This document shows, piece by piece, positions 1 to 8,882 of a DNA stretch of 38,288 nt; the stretch's first letter is position 1, and each line of letters opens with the position of its first letter. A program made the position numbers and the translations under genes. This DNA is from Thermogemmatispora sp. (GTDB lineage Bacteria > Chloroflexota > Ktedonobacteria > Ktedonobacterales > Ktedonobacteraceae). The notes under the pieces were generated by a model that searched no databases, was not told the origin of the DNA, and saw nothing but the letters and a program-made list of their open reading frames with translations. Location: NCBI RefSeq assembly GCF_019683635.1, contig NZ_JADGIA010000020.1:1-38288 (forward strand). The letters are read 5' to 3'.

Positions 1-92
1 GGTGGACTGGTCGGTGCGAAAGGATTCCAATTTGCTGGGACAGACCAGCTTCTCTAGATGTTTTGATCTGCTGCGAGGGAGGTATCGAGAGC

Positions 93-569
93 GTGGAGCA
101 GCGCAACGGCAGGCCGCTTGCGCAGGCCGTACAGGAATTCGAGGTCTCGCTGGTTGATATGGACCCCTTCTTCATCCATTATACTGCCTATACTATCTGG
201 ATGGACCGCGGCTTTCTGCATTTGCTCAAAACCCTGGGTCATCCGCTGCACACCCTGTTCGCTGAGGGCTACGGCTTCCCGGTGGTCCATTGCCAGCTTG
301 ATTTCTGGGAGCCGGCGGCGCTTGATGAGCGTGTGCGCCTGACCACAGCCCTGGTGCGTTTAGGGCGAACAAGTCTGACAGTGCGTTACGATTTTGACCG
401 AATGGAGGCCGATGGCTCGCTGACGCCGCTGGCCCGCGGGGAGAGTGTGCACGTTTATACCCAGCGCGCGACCCGCCAGGCTCATGAACTGCCGGCCTGG
501 CTGCGAGCTTTGGCCGAGGGCGAGAGCGGGACGCCGACCGCACTGCCGCACGAGCAGGAGCGCCAGTGA
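93..569 (+). CDS. Hotdog-fold acyl-CoA thioesterase (YbgC/4HBT-like)
   Basis: Predicted cytosolic thioester hydrolase of the 4-hydroxybenzoyl-CoA thioesterase/YbgC type. The visible signature is near the N-terminus: a V-x-L-V-D-M-D-P stretch followed by HYTAY and a WMDR motif. This matches the family pattern in which an Asp precedes an aromatic/His pair and the start of the central helix. Strand-rich sequence with the expected DFW...ERV and TSLTVRYDF elements follows. The frame is open from a TTG at 63, but a GAGGGAGG Shine-Dalgarno at 75-82 sits 10 nt before GTG 93, so GTG 93 is preferred (158 aa, usual length 130-160). The acyl substrate cannot be told. It stands alone, 360 nt before ftsH. 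The family call is fairly firm; the substrate is unknown. Confidence 0.75.
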   Translation: MEQRNGRPLAQAVQEFEVSLVDMDPFFIHYTAYTIWMDRGFLHLLKTLGHPLHTLFAEGYGFPVVHCQLDFWEPAALDERVRLTTALVRLGRTSLTVRYDFDRMEADGSLTPLARGESVHVYTQRATRQAHELPAWLRALAEGESGTPTALPHEQERQ

Positions 570-790
570 ACGGGGGCGCTGCTTTTCGGTCGCGTTGGCT
601 ATCTCCCCCGCTCCAGGCCCACGGGGCTGCAGTGATCCTTTTTGAACAAAAGATATCACAATGGCGGCCCTGCTGAGGGTTCACTGCTCCCTCTCATCGC
701 GGGGATCTATTCCTCTTACATGGCCTGCCAGCGCTTTTTAAGAGGACGCAGCACGTTTTTAGGTGCACTCAGCGTTACATCAGAATTCCG

Positions 791-820
791 TGGAGAATTC
801 AGGGTCTACTATGTTATAAT
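791..820 (+). promoter_or_regulatory. Candidate sigma-70 promoter of ftsH
   Basis: A perfect TATAAT lies at 815-820 with TGGAGA (4/6 to consensus) at 791-796, spacing 18. A start near 827 would give a leader of about 100 nt before ftsH. The flanking 359-nt gap (570-928) otherwise shows only a short direct repeat containing GAATTC (783-800) and a TTGACA at 842-847 without a convincing -10. Confidence 0.5.
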
Positions 821-928
821 ACCCCTCGAATGAGTCTTCCATTGACACAGTGTAATACGTAGTACAGCTCTCCTACATTCCCATACGAGATTGCCCGTTT
901 CCAGGAGAGGATAGAGAGAGGAGCCTTG

Positions 929-2941
929 ATGCCAAGTACTGGGAAATGGCTCAGAAACAGCCTGCTATGGCTGCTACTGGCAATTGCCATTGTCCTGATC
1001 CTCGTTGTCTTCTTCCGCCCCCAGAGCGGCGCTAAAACAGTGACGGTTTCCACCCTCCTGAGCCATCTGAAGGCGGATTTGCATAATGGGGTTCAGGATA
1101 CGCTTAACGTCGGAACGAATACCCTCACCTTGACGCGGGGTGCCAGTTCTTCGGCTCAGCGCGAGGTCGCTAATATCAACGATTCGTTCGATATTACCCG
1201 CGTGCTGCGGGATAATGACATCGATTACACAAACAATCGCTTGCTGACCCTGCAGTACGAGGCGCCAAGCTCGCTGGGTGCATGGTTGAATCTCCTCGGG
1301 GGCCTCATTCCCTTCGTGTTGATCGCTGTGATCATCATCATCCTGCTACGCCAGGCTCAGGGCACCAATAACCAGGCGCTCTCGTTCGGCAAGAGCCGCG
1401 CGCGCATGTTCCTGGGCAATAAGCCTACGGTGACCTTCGCCGATGTAGCCGGCGTGGATGAGGCGAAGCAGGAGCTGCAAGAGATCGTCGAGTTTCTCAA
1501 GTATCCCGATAAGTTCGCCGCCCTCGGGGCCCGCATTCCCAAGGGTCTGCTTCTGGTGGGGCCGCCCGGCACAGGGAAAACTTTGATCGCTCGGGCTGTA
1601 GCCGGTGAGGCCGGCGTGCCATTCTTCAGCATCAGTGGCTCGGAGTTCGTGGAGATGTTCGTCGGTGTGGGGGCGAGCCGGGTGCGCGATCTCTTCGAGC
1701 AGGCGAAGCGCAACAGTCCCTGTATTGTCTTCGTTGACGAGATCGATGCGGTGGGGCGCCAGCGCGGCGCTGGGCTGGGCGGCTCGCACGATGAGCGTGA
1801 GCAGACGCTCAACCAGATTCTCGTGGAGATGGATGGCTTCGATTCGAGCACCAATGTGATTGTGATCGCGGCCACAAACCGACCGGACGTGCTCGATCCA
1901 GCCTTGCTTCGCCCCGGTCGCTTCGATCGCCAGGTGGTGCTCGATCGTCCCGATATTCGCGGTCGCATGGCCATCCTGCAGGTACATGCTCGCGGCAAGC
2001 CGCTGGAGAAAGATGTCTCGCTGGAGACGATCGCTCGCCAAACGCCAGGCTTCTCCGGGGCAGATCTCGCCAATCTGCTCAATGAGGCCGCGATTCTGGC
2101 TGCCCGACGCAATCGTCGGACTATCAGCATGAAGGAGCTGGAGGAGGCTATCGATCGGGTGGTAGCAGGGCCAGCGCGCAAGAGCCGCATTATTAGCGAG
2201 CGCGAGAAGGCGATTACAGCCTATCACGAGGTCGGGCATGCCCTGGTGGCGCGCATGCTGCCCAACACTGACCCGGTGCATAAGGTCTCAATTGTGGCTC
2301 GTGGCCAGGCCGGCGGTTTCACGATGCTGCTACCAACAGAGGACCGCTATCTGTGGAGCAAGTCGCAGTTCGAGGATATGCTGGCCTACGCCCTCGGAGG
2401 CCATGTCGCTGAGCTGATTATCTTTGGTGAGGTGACGACTGGCGCCTCTAACGATATCGAGCGCGTGACCAAGATCGCCCGCTCGATGGTCACCGAGTAC
2501 GGCATGAGCAGCCTGATCGGTCCTGTGGCCCTCGGCCATAAAGAGGAACTGGTCTTCCTCGGTCGCGATTTCAATGAGCAGCGCAACTACAGTGAGGAAA
2601 CGGCGCGCGAGATTGATATGGAGGTGCGCCGCATCGTCCAGGAGGCTTTCAACAAGGCCTATCAGGTGCTGTCTCAGAATAAGAAGCGCCTGATCATGAT
2701 CAGCGAACGTCTGATTAAGGAAGAGACTTTGGAGGGGCCAACCTTCGAAGCGCTCTTCAATCAACCAATCCAAGAGGATGAGTATGAGTCTCCCTCAATT
2801 CTCGCTGGAATGCCAGACGTCCGCGATACCCGCTTCAACGGCAAGCGGGATGACGTAAGCCGCCTGCCTGATACGCTCTTTCCTTCGCTGCCTTCGGGCT
2901 TCCAGTCCTCATCTCACGGCGAGGGGAACCGCGAGCCGTAG
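929..2941 (+). CDS. ftsH: ATP-dependent zinc metalloprotease FtsH
   Basis: Membrane-anchored AAA+ protease that degrades misfolded membrane proteins and short-lived regulators as a hexamer. The chain has a first membrane segment at about residues 10-29, an extracytoplasmic domain, and a second membrane segment at about 118-141. It then has the AAA+ module: Walker A GPPGTGKT at 211-218, Walker B IVFVDEID near 266-273, and the second region of homology [20 protein letters not shown] near 315-334. The zinc site is HEVGH at 433-437 (HEAGH in most homologues) with the third ligand expected at the Asp of GASNDIERV near 509. ATG 929 is chosen over the in-frame TTG at 926 because a GAGAGAGGAG ribosome site ends about 6 nt upstream. 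At 670 aa it has normal length; the C-terminal tail is Pro/Ser/Gly-rich and probably disordered. Monocistronic. Confidence 0.97.
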   Translation: MPSTGKWLRNSLLWLLLAIAIVLILVVFFRPQSGAKTVTVSTLLSHLKADLHNGVQDTLNVGTNTLTLTRGASSSAQREVANINDSFDITRVLRDNDIDYTNNRLLTLQYEAPSSLGAWLNLLGGLIPFVLIAVIIIILLRQAQGTNNQALSFGKSRARMFLGNKPTVTFADVAGVDEAKQELQEIVEFLKYPDKFAALGARIPKGLLLVGPPGTGKTLIARAVAGEAGVPFFSISGSEFVEMFVGVGASRVRDLFEQAKRNSPCIVFVDEIDAVGRQRGAGLGGSHDEREQTLNQILVEMDGFDSSTNVIVIAATNRPDVLDPALLRPGRFDRQVVLDRPDIRGRMAILQVHARGKPLEKDVSLETIARQTPGFSGADLANLLNEAAILAARRNRRTISMKELEEAIDRVVAGPARKSRIISEREKAITAYHEVGHALVARMLPNTDPVHKVSIVARGQAGGFTMLLPTEDRYLWSKSQFEDMLAYALGGHVAELIIFGEVTTGASNDIERVTKIARSMVTEYGMSSLIGPVALGHKEELVFLGRDFNEQRNYSEETAREIDMEVRRIVQEAFNKAYQVLSQNKKRLIMISERLIKEETLEGPTFEALFNQPIQEDEYESPSILAGMPDVRDTRFNGKRDDVSRLPDTLFPSLPSGFQSSSHGEGNREP

Positions 2942-3005
2942 CCAGCCTTGCCGCCTCTGCCGCTCTCCTCTCACTGCGGGACTGAGGTTGTCGGCTGGGC
3001 ACTGT

Positions 3006-3039
3006 AGGCAAGCGGTGGGTGGGCCAGGCTAGCTTGCCT
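3006..3039. terminator. Convergent hairpin after ftsH
   Basis: Perfect 8-bp inverted repeat AGGCAAGC (3006-3013) / GCTTGCCT (3032-3039), in the gap between convergent ftsH and the CYTH gene. A second hairpin CTGGCC/GGCCAG follows at about 3068-3080. There is no U-tract, so a bidirectional or Rho-assisted terminator is only inferred. Confidence 0.35.
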
Positions 3040-3106
3040 GTGTGCCCGCCCCCCACTGCGGCCTGGCCTGGACCGGCCAGCGCGCTTGCCACGTAATCTC
3101 TCTGCT

Positions 3107-3144
3107 CTACCTGGGTCTGGTAGCTCCGCGCTACCCGCAGGTAG
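3107..3144. terminator. Nested hairpin downstream of the CYTH gene
   Basis: Outer stem CTACCTG (3107-3113) / CAGGTAG (3138-3144) encloses inner stem GGTAGC (3119-3124) / GCTACC (3130-3135). It lies 12 nt beyond the stop of the leftward CYTH gene, so it is a likely 3-prime end structure, although no U-run follows. Confidence 0.4.
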
Positions 3145-3156
3145 CAGAGTTGTACA

Positions 3157-3792
3157 TCAGTCGCAGTGCCCACTGAGCAGATCACTATAGGAGTAGGGTA
3201 CCACTGGTAGGCGATCCAGCTCTAGCAGCGAGATGAGCGCCGAATGCTCTGCGCTGGCCTCACTGGGAGTGATCTCCTCGTCGATGACAGTCTCTAGTTT
3301 GACAAAGGAACCAAGATCTTTGACTTCATCCAGATAGATGCGTGTGTGCCCATAGCGATAGAAGCGGCGCGTTTTCTCAACGACCACCAGGACCCCCAGA
3401 GCCGACGAAAGCAAGGCCCGGAGAACGATTGGCTCACTCACAGGATAGACCAAATACTCGCAGGTACGCGCCCCCGCCCGTTCCTGCCGGAGCGAGGAGA
3501 TAAGGAGCGCTCCCTCCCGACCATCTTCGCGGCCTCCCTCGGCTGCTTCCTGGCCCCGTGCTCGCTCCCCCGCAGTTTTGTTCATTGCCTCCTCGACTAT
3601 GCTGTCCGTGGCCGCTATTTCGTCTTCGCGCCACCACTCGCGTAACTTAAGACGAGCGTGGGTTGCCAAGAAGTAAGTATCGCGCTGCTTCATAGTGCGT
3701 ACATAGGTCGCTCCGGCGCTGCAGGCTAGTGCTTCTACCTGCGGGAGCGTCATGGCACCGAGACAGCGGACTTTTAATTCCAGGTTTTGCAC
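3157..3792 (-). CDS. CYTH-domain protein (CyaB/triphosphatase-like) with an insertion
   Basis: CYTH proteins form an eight-strand tunnel that binds triphosphates with metal ions; members are class IV adenylate cyclases and thiamine- or inorganic triphosphatases. Visible marks are the N-terminal NLELKVRC strand (the E-x-K of the ExExK signature), then QRDTYF, RLKLREW, EYLVYPV and the ARG/LYS-rich KTRRFYRYGHTRIYLDEV. LGSFVKLETV with the expected acidic residues and a C-terminal SYSDLL follow. Residues about 53-95, rich in Glu, Gly and Arg, are an insertion between strands that usually adjoin. The frame extends to ATG 3834, but the TATAAT box overlaps that codon. GTG 3792 has a GGAAGGA site 10 nt upstream and starts directly at the conserved strand, so it is preferred (211 aa). 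The substrate is unknown; the family call is good. Confidence 0.75.
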   Translation of the reverse strand: MQNLELKVRCLGAMTLPQVEALACSAGATYVRTMKQRDTYFLATHARLKLREWWREDEIAATDSIVEEAMNKTAGERARGQEAAEGGREDGREGALLISSLRQERAGARTCEYLVYPVSEPIVLRALLSSALGVLVVVEKTRRFYRYGHTRIYLDEVKDLGSFVKLETVIDEEITPSEASAEHSALISLLELDRLPVVPYSYSDLLSGHCD

Positions 3793-3832
3793 GGTCAGGC
3801 TATCCTTCCAGCTAGAGTCTCCTATGTTCTTC

Positions 3833-3862
3833 ATTATACCGCCACGAGCGCTTCACTGATAA
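3833..3862 (-). promoter_or_regulatory. Promoter of the CYTH gene
   Basis: On the minus strand TTATCA (3862-3857, 4/6) and a perfect TATAAT (3838-3833) are 18 nt apart. Transcription would begin near 3826, downstream of ATG 3834, which supports the GTG 3792 start. Confidence 0.55.
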
Positions 3863-3902
3863 GAGCCAGCCACTACGCTGATGACGGCACCAGGACCAAG
3901 GC

Positions 3903-3931
3903 TTTACAAGGACTGCCCCCCGCACTATACT
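3903..3931 (+). promoter_or_regulatory. Promoter of the argJ-argD leader
   Basis: TTTACA (3903-3908) and TATACT (3926-3931) are separated by exactly 17 nt, each 5/6 to consensus. The start would be near 3938, some 410 nt before argJ, implying a long leader. Confidence 0.65.
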
Positions 3932-3937
3932 ATTCAG

Positions 3938-4133
3938 CAAAGGTCGCGCGACCCGCACCGCGCGCTTCACAGGTTGGCCTGCCTGACAGCAGTCAGATAG
4001 GCAGCCCTGGCCTGACTGCCCTTCTCTGGCATGCGCAAGCCGGCCAGCACATTGGCCTCCGCGGTGACCCGCGACGGGCGTGGCCTCTATCTAGACAGAG
4101 CCGGTGTTTGGCTACCGCCGGTTTTCTTTTTTT
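3938..4133 (+). ncRNA. Candidate attenuator leader RNA upstream of argJ
   Basis: The leader between the promoter and an intrinsic terminator is about 195 nt. It contains two mutually exclusive helices: CTGAC/GTCAG (3983-3987 with 3992-3996) and an 8-bp GCAGTCAG/CTGACTGC (3989-3996 with 4012-4019). A GGTGACCCGCG stretch at about 4062-4072 faintly recalls a T-box, but the conserved T-box core is not present. Regulation by arginine or a tRNA is inference only; no known riboswitch class was recognised. Confidence 0.4.
4099..4133 (+). terminator. Intrinsic terminator in the argJ leader
   Basis: Stem CCGGTG (4101-4106) / CGCCGG (4116-4121, one G-U pair) is extended by flanking A-U and G-U pairs, with a 9-nt loop, then a T-rich tract of TTTT-C-TTTTTTT (4122-4133). 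It sits 215 nt before argJ on the same strand, the arrangement expected for attenuation. Confidence 0.65.
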
Positions 4134-4347
4134 GCCCAAGATCCTCTTTCACCACTGTTAAGCGGGCTGCAACGTCTCCCCCAGCAGGGGGAGCGCGGAG
4201 TGTTATCTAGAGGGAAGAGCAGCAGGGAAAGGGTCCTTCGCATCTCCCTCAGCCCCGTCACCTATCCGGGAAAAGGCGCGGCGGCTCACTCTGGCAACAA
4301 GCAAGCTGCCGAGCCGCCAGCTCTAGCTGTATCAGGAGGGACGATCA

Positions 4348-5559
4348 TTGACTGAGCAATTCCGTGAGGTAGACCTCTGTGTCACTGCTCCGCGCGGCTT
4401 CCGCGCAGGAGCTGTTGCCTGCGGTATTAAATCCGATGCGGCGATCAAAGATCTGGCGATCCTGGCCTCGGACGTCCCTTGTGTCGCCGCCGGTACCTTT
4501 ACAACGAGCCGCACCCCCGCCGCCCCCGTGCTGCTGTGCCGGGAGTATCTGCGCGGTGGCAAGGCTCAGGCGGTGGTGGTCAACAGCGGCAACGCGAACT
4601 GCGCCACCGGCGAGCAGGGTCTGCGCAATGCGTATCGCATGTCCGAGCTGGCCGCCGCTCGCCTGGGCATCCCGAAGGAGCTGGTGCTCTGCTCTTCGAC
4701 GGGCATCATTGGCCGTCAATTGCCTATGGAGAAGATTGAGCAGGGTATCACGGCCATTGAGCTGAGTAGCGACAGCGGCAACGATTTCGCCGAGGCCATC
4801 CTGACAACCGATACACGCCCCAAGCGCATCGCTCTGGAATTCGAGATCGAGGGCCGCACCGTGCGCCTGGGTGGAGCAACCAAGGGTGCCGGGATGATCT
4901 ACCCAAATATGGCGACCATGCTCTGCTATTTGACAACTGATGTCGCTGTCGAGCAAGCCTGGTTACAAGAAGAACTGCGGGCCGCCGTGGCGGACTCGTT
5001 CAATATGATCTCTGTCGACGGCGATATGTCGACGAACGATACCTGTCTGCTCCTCGCCAATGGCCTGGCGGGAAACACGCCGCTCAACGAGGCCCATCCC
5101 GAGGCTGGACGCTTCCGCGAGGCGCTGCGCCGGGTGACCACCTATCTGGCCCGTGAGATCGCCCGTGACGGGGAGGGAGCGACCAAGCTGATGACGGTCC
5201 ATGTGCGCGGCGCGCGCGATCGAGCCGATGCGATCAAGGCGGCCCGCGGCATCACGCTTTCTCCTCTCTGGCAGTGCGCTCTGGCTGGGGGCGACCCTAA
5301 CTGGGGGCGGATTGTCGCCGCTCTCGGCGCTAGCGGCTGCACGCTTGACCCCGATCGTTTCGATATTTTTATCGGTTCTGTCCAGGTGGTGCAGCAGGGT
5401 GGAGCTGCCTCTTACGATGAAGCGGCAGCCCGCTCCGTGATGGCCGCCAGCGAGGTAACCATTACGATCGACCTGCACCTGGGAGAGGCTGAGGCCACAG
5501 CCTGGGGCTGCGACCTGACCCACGGCTATATTGATGAGAATACACTCTATACGCGCTAA
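4348..5559 (+). CDS. argJ: Bifunctional ornithine acetyltransferase/N-acetylglutamate synthase ArgJ
   Basis: Transfers the acetyl group from N-acetylornithine to glutamate (arginine biosynthesis step 5) and, in bifunctional members, makes N-acetylglutamate from acetyl-CoA. The Ntn-type autocleavage site is clear: PNMATML with cleavage expected between Ala189 and Thr190, the nucleophile. The oxyanion-hole motif STGIIGR lies at about 117-123, GNANCATG at about 81-88 and GGDPNWGR near 311-318. The TTG start at 4348 follows a strong AGGAGGG site with 7-nt spacing; 403 aa is the usual length. It precedes argD by 65 nt and the two probably form one transcript under the leader described above. Whether it is mono- or bifunctional cannot be read from the sequence. 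Confidence 0.95.
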   Translation: MTEQFREVDLCVTAPRGFRAGAVACGIKSDAAIKDLAILASDVPCVAAGTFTTSRTPAAPVLLCREYLRGGKAQAVVVNSGNANCATGEQGLRNAYRMSELAAARLGIPKELVLCSSTGIIGRQLPMEKIEQGITAIELSSDSGNDFAEAILTTDTRPKRIALEFEIEGRTVRLGGATKGAGMIYPNMATMLCYLTTDVAVEQAWLQEELRAAVADSFNMISVDGDMSTNDTCLLLANGLAGNTPLNEAHPEAGRFREALRRVTTYLAREIARDGEGATKLMTVHVRGARDRADAIKAARGITLSPLWQCALAGGDPNWGRIVAALGASGCTLDPDRFDIFIGSVQVVQQGGAASYDEAAARSVMAASEVTITIDLHLGEAEATAWGCDLTHGYIDENTLYTR

Positions 5560-5624
5560 CTCGCCAGCGCGTCCGCTCGCTGGCCAACAGCAGCAGGTCC
5601 GCGGTAGAATAAGGAGCTTGACCG

Positions 5625-6854
5625 ATGACGACACCTATGTTGAAACGTGACTGGATCGCACTTGAGCAGAAATACTATCAGGCCGCTTTCAAACGCCAGC
5701 CGGTGACGTTTATCCGTGGCCAGGGCATTCGCGTCTGGGATACAGAGGGGCGCGAGTATCTGGACTTTGTAGCCGGGATCGCGGTGAATGTCCTTGGGCA
5801 CTGCCACCCTGCGGTGGTGCAGGCCGTCCAGGAGCAGGCGGCGCAACTGATCCATGTCTCTAATCTGTACTACAATACGCGTCAGATCGAGCTGGCGGAG
5901 CAGCTGGCCCTGCTCAGCGGCGGTATGCGCTCGTTCTTTAGCAACAGCGGCGCGGAAGCTAATGAGGGGGCTATCAAGCTGGCCCGGAAGTTTGGCCGTC
6001 TGCATCGCAACGGCGCCTATGAAATCATCAGCATGGAGCGCAGCTTTCACGGGCGCACGCTGGCAACAACGGCGGCCACTGGCCAAGCCCATTATCAGGA
6101 GACCTGGAAGCCCCTGCCAGACGGCTTTAAGCAGGTCCCGTTCAACGATCTCGATGCCCTCAAGGCAGCAACCAGTGAGAAGACGGTCGGGATCTTGCTG
6201 GAGTCGGTCCAGGGCGAGGGCGGGATCTGGCCAGCCACCAGGGAGTTTCTGCAGGGCGTGCGCCGCTGGTGCGACGAGCAGAATCTGGTAATGATCTGCG
6301 ACGAGGTCCAGGCGGGCATGGGACGAACGGGCAAGTTCTTCGGTTTCGAGCACTACGGCGTGATGCCTGATATCATTACGCTGGCTAAGGGCCTGGCCGG
6401 TGGTGTGCCCATTGGCGCCATGCTGACCGGGCGCCGCACCGATCTGTTCGTGCCCGGCGACCACGGCTCGACATTCGGGGGGAATCCCCTGGCCTGTGCT
6501 GCTGCTTTAGCCACACTGAAGACCATCCAGGAGGAGCGCCTGGTCGAGAATGCCGCGCGCATGGGCGAGTACTGGCACGAGAAGCTACAGGCCCTCTGCC
6601 AGAAGTACGATTTCATCGCGAACCCGCGCGGCATCGGCCTGATGCGCGCCGTGGAGGTCAAATACGAATTGGCGCCAGCGATCGTCGATCAGGCTCTCAA
6701 GCATGGTCTGCTGTTGAATAACCTGGGGAACGCCACCCTGCGTATGGTGCCTCCGCTCATCTTAACACGAGCCGATATCGATGAGGCCGCCCAACGCCTC
6801 GATCGTGCCCTGGAAGATGTGTCTCGCCAGCGCGGAGCTGCCACGCAGTCCTGA
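5625..6854 (+). CDS. argD: Acetylornithine aminotransferase ArgD
   Basis: PLP enzyme of aminotransferase subgroup II (fold type I) that converts N-acetylglutamate semialdehyde to N-acetylornithine with glutamate as amino donor. SNSGAEANE (106-114) binds the cofactor phosphate, FHGRT (141-145) is conserved, and CDEVQAGMGRTG near 225-236 carries the Asp226 that contacts the pyridine nitrogen. ITLAKGLAGGVPIGA has the Schiff-base lysine Lys255, and HGSTFGGNPLA is also conserved. ATG 5625 has an AAGGAG site about 10 nt upstream. At 409 aa it is full length. Its position directly after argJ supports ArgD over other omega-aminotransferases of the same family. Confidence 0.93.
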   Translation: MTTPMLKRDWIALEQKYYQAAFKRQPVTFIRGQGIRVWDTEGREYLDFVAGIAVNVLGHCHPAVVQAVQEQAAQLIHVSNLYYNTRQIELAEQLALLSGGMRSFFSNSGAEANEGAIKLARKFGRLHRNGAYEIISMERSFHGRTLATTAATGQAHYQETWKPLPDGFKQVPFNDLDALKAATSEKTVGILLESVQGEGGIWPATREFLQGVRRWCDEQNLVMICDEVQAGMGRTGKFFGFEHYGVMPDIITLAKGLAGGVPIGAMLTGRRTDLFVPGDHGSTFGGNPLACAAALATLKTIQEERLVENAARMGEYWHEKLQALCQKYDFIANPRGIGLMRAVEVKYELAPAIVDQALKHGLLLNNLGNATLRMVPPLILTRADIDEAAQRLDRALEDVSRQRGAATQS

Positions 6855-6910
6855 TCGCCCTGCCCGCGACTACTTTGTTCGCAGCCAGCAGCCTCACCGG
6901 CAGATATACC

Positions 6911-6955
6911 GGCGAGAAGCGCGCGCCGGCGGCTGTTGGCTGCTCGCTTCTCGCC
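6911..6955. terminator. Convergent hairpin between argD and the methyltransferase gene
   Basis: An 11-bp perfect stem GGCGAGAAGCG (6911-6921) / CGCTTCTCGCC (6945-6955) with a 23-nt loop lies between two converging genes. It lacks a long T-run, so it may end transcripts from both sides only weakly. Confidence 0.5.
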
Positions 6956-6975
6956 TTAGAGGGCCAGGAGCGCGC

Positions 6976-7908
6976 TCAAGTTGCAGGAACCGTGGCCAGA
7001 TAGCCGACCACCTCGTAGCCGCGGCCCAGTCGCTCAGCGGTCGGCAGATCGCTCAGCCATTTCCAGCGCCGTTCAACCAGTACCGTAAAGGTCTGGCGCA
7101 CCAGGTCGAAGAAGGCATAGGGCACCAGCGGTAACTCACGCCGTGTCGACCCTCCCTGACTCACCTCACCCTCTCTAAAGAGGAAGCCCCGCACATCGCT
7201 GAGCAGGACGACCAGCCCGCCCGGCTCCACGAGGTTGCGCAAGAGATGCAAATGGGCGGCAATGACCCGCAGGCGGAAGTGCTGGGCGGCCTCCTGATAG
7301 CGGCGATGACGCTCCTGTGTTCCCAGATGGCGCGCGGCCCGCTGCTGCACGGTGTCGAGGAGATCGAGCAAGGGATAACTGAAGAGCTGGGAGAGCACCA
7401 GCGAGCTGATGGCCAGACCAAAGGCCGCGCTCGGGAGGCCCTCAATCTGGGGCGGGTCGGGCACAGGACAGTCATCCAGGACGGCAGCCAGACGGTCCCA
7501 GAGCGCTGAGGCCTCCCCCTGCTCCAGCGCAGGCCAGGGGAGCAGGCGCAACCGCTCCTGCAGCAGGGCGCTGACGCCTCCAGTCAGGTCACAGGTCAAC
7601 AACTGCACACGGGCTTGCAAGGAGGCAGCGGGCAGCTCAGCCCGCGCCTGCAGCAGAGCCGCTTGATCCAGATCGACAAGGACCACCTCATCCGCTGCGC
7701 GCGCGAGCTTCTCCAGTGGGATCTCGGTGCAGGCTCCTGCTCCCAGTACAGCAATGCCCGGCGAAAGAGCCGGCGAGCGCCGCCTCAGAGCTTCCAGCAT
7801 CAGGGCAGCACACTGCTCTAGATGCTGCGGTGCATGCTCTTGCAGCCAGCGACGGCGCGCCGGCCCCTGTGTTTGGACATTATTGTAGGGTAGCGAATCG
7901 ATACGCAC
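6976..7908 (-). CDS. SAM-dependent methyltransferase-like protein
   Basis: Probable class I SAM-binding fold: a glycine-rich first motif IAVLGAGACTEIPLEKL (about 52-68) is followed by an acidic strand end VVLVDLD (75-81). The LLTCDL and GLVVLLSDVRGF stretches resemble later motifs. The middle (about 120-235) is Leu/Arg-rich and helical. I do not recognise the subfamily or substrate. GTG 7908 is the only long start; no Shine-Dalgarno is visible, so the exact start is uncertain. It lies 65 nt after the enoyl-CoA hydratase gene on the same strand and could be the last gene of a holB-led unit. It could also be a non-catalytic relative of the family. Confidence 0.6.
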   Translation of the reverse strand: MRIDSLPYNNVQTQGPARRRWLQEHAPQHLEQCAALMLEALRRRSPALSPGIAVLGAGACTEIPLEKLARAADEVVLVDLDQAALLQARAELPAASLQARVQLLTCDLTGGVSALLQERLRLLPWPALEQGEASALWDRLAAVLDDCPVPDPPQIEGLPSAAFGLAISSLVLSQLFSYPLLDLLDTVQQRAARHLGTQERHRRYQEAAQHFRLRVIAAHLHLLRNLVEPGGLVVLLSDVRGFLFREGEVSQGGSTRRELPLVPYAFFDLVRQTFTVLVERRWKWLSDLPTAERLGRGYEVVGYLATVPAT

Positions 7909-7973
7909 AGCAGATCAACGAACGAGAAGGCCTCACATTCACACCCACAGCATGCCTGCTACGGGCCGCGAGC

Positions 7974-8771
7974 TTACTGTCCGCTATAGCGTGGCGGACG
8001 CTTCTCGCGGAAGGCCACCACGCCTTCACGATGATCAGCGGTCTCAATAGCGATCTCCTGCAGTTCACCCTCCAGGCGCAGCACCGTCTCCAGATCGCTA
8101 TTCACCGCCGTATTGAGCAACTGCTTGATCAGCCCATAGGCCCGAGTTGGCCCCTGTGCCAGCCGGCGGGCCAGGGCCCGCGTGGCCTCCTCGAACTCGG
8201 CATCGGGCACACAGCGATTGACCAGCCCGAGGCGCTCAGCTTCTGGCCCAGGGACCTCGTCGGCCAGCATCGCCAGCTCCAGGGCCTTGCCAAGCCCAAC
8301 CAGGCGCGTCAGAAAGAAGCCACCACCCGCATCAGGGATCAAGCCGATGCGCGCAAAGGCTTGCAGAAAGCGGGCATTTTCCGAGGCAATGCGCAGATCA
8401 CAAGCCAGCGCCAGACTACAAGAAGCCCCTGCCGCCACACCCCGGACAGCGGCAATCACCGGTTTCTGCATCTCCCGGATGCAGCGGATCACACGATGGT
8501 ACTTCTGCAGATGCTCGCTCACGCGGCCCCGGCGCTCGCCCGCGGCCCGCGCTTCAAAGGCGCGCAAATCCTGACCGGAACCAAAAGCTCCGCCCGCCCC
8601 AGTCAGCACGACACAGCGCACAGAGGCATCGGCGGCAGCCTCTTCCAGGACCTCAGCCAGTTCTTCAAGCATGCGATCATTCAAAGCGTTGCGTACTTCG
8701 GGACGATTGAAGGCAATCGTCAGCACGCCTTCCGCCTGGTCGACAAGCAGATGCTGGAACGATTTCTGCAT
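7974..8771 (-). CDS. Enoyl-CoA hydratase/isomerase (crotonase, PaaG-like)
   Basis: Crotonase-fold enzyme acting on enoyl-CoA thioesters. The first oxyanion-hole segment is GGAFGSGQDLRAF (60-72) and the second GVAAGASCSLALACD (111-125). IGLIPDAGGGFFL places an Asp (147) where the isomerase branch, as in PaaG, has its catalytic acid, rather than the Glu pair of classic hydratases. The C-terminus FREKRPPRYSGQ is typical. ATG 8771 is preferred over an upstream start at 8837 because a GGAAGGAG site lies about 11 nt away and homologues start here; this gives 265 aa, the usual size. The substrate is not determined; degradation of branched, aromatic or unsaturated acyl-CoA is possible. Confidence 0.88.
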   Translation of the reverse strand: MQKSFQHLLVDQAEGVLTIAFNRPEVRNALNDRMLEELAEVLEEAAADASVRCVVLTGAGGAFGSGQDLRAFEARAAGERRGRVSEHLQKYHRVIRCIREMQKPVIAAVRGVAAGASCSLALACDLRIASENARFLQAFARIGLIPDAGGGFFLTRLVGLGKALELAMLADEVPGPEAERLGLVNRCVPDAEFEEATRALARRLAQGPTRAYGLIKQLLNTAVNSDLETVLRLEGELQEIAIETADHREGVVAFREKRPPRYSGQ

Positions 8772-8882
8772 GGCTTTCTTTGCTCCTTCCCTCAACAAGG
8801 GGCACAGGCCTCGTTGCCGATTAAGGTCATCAGTCAACTTGCACAGGCTCGCAGACCACGCGAGCAGAGGTAGATGCGACGC

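Noticed and set aside
842-870. TTGACA box upstream of ftsH as the promoter
   Set aside because: No -10 box of acceptable match is found at 16-18 nt; the TATAAT at 815-820 is a better candidate.
4055-4080. T-box-like GGTGACCCGCG stretch in the argJ leader
   Set aside because: The invariant T-box core that binds the tRNA acceptor end is not matched, so a T-box call is not justified.
7716-8873. A 385-codon plus-strand frame
   Set aside because: It overlaps the methyltransferase and crotonase genes in antisense; both of those have clear family motifs.
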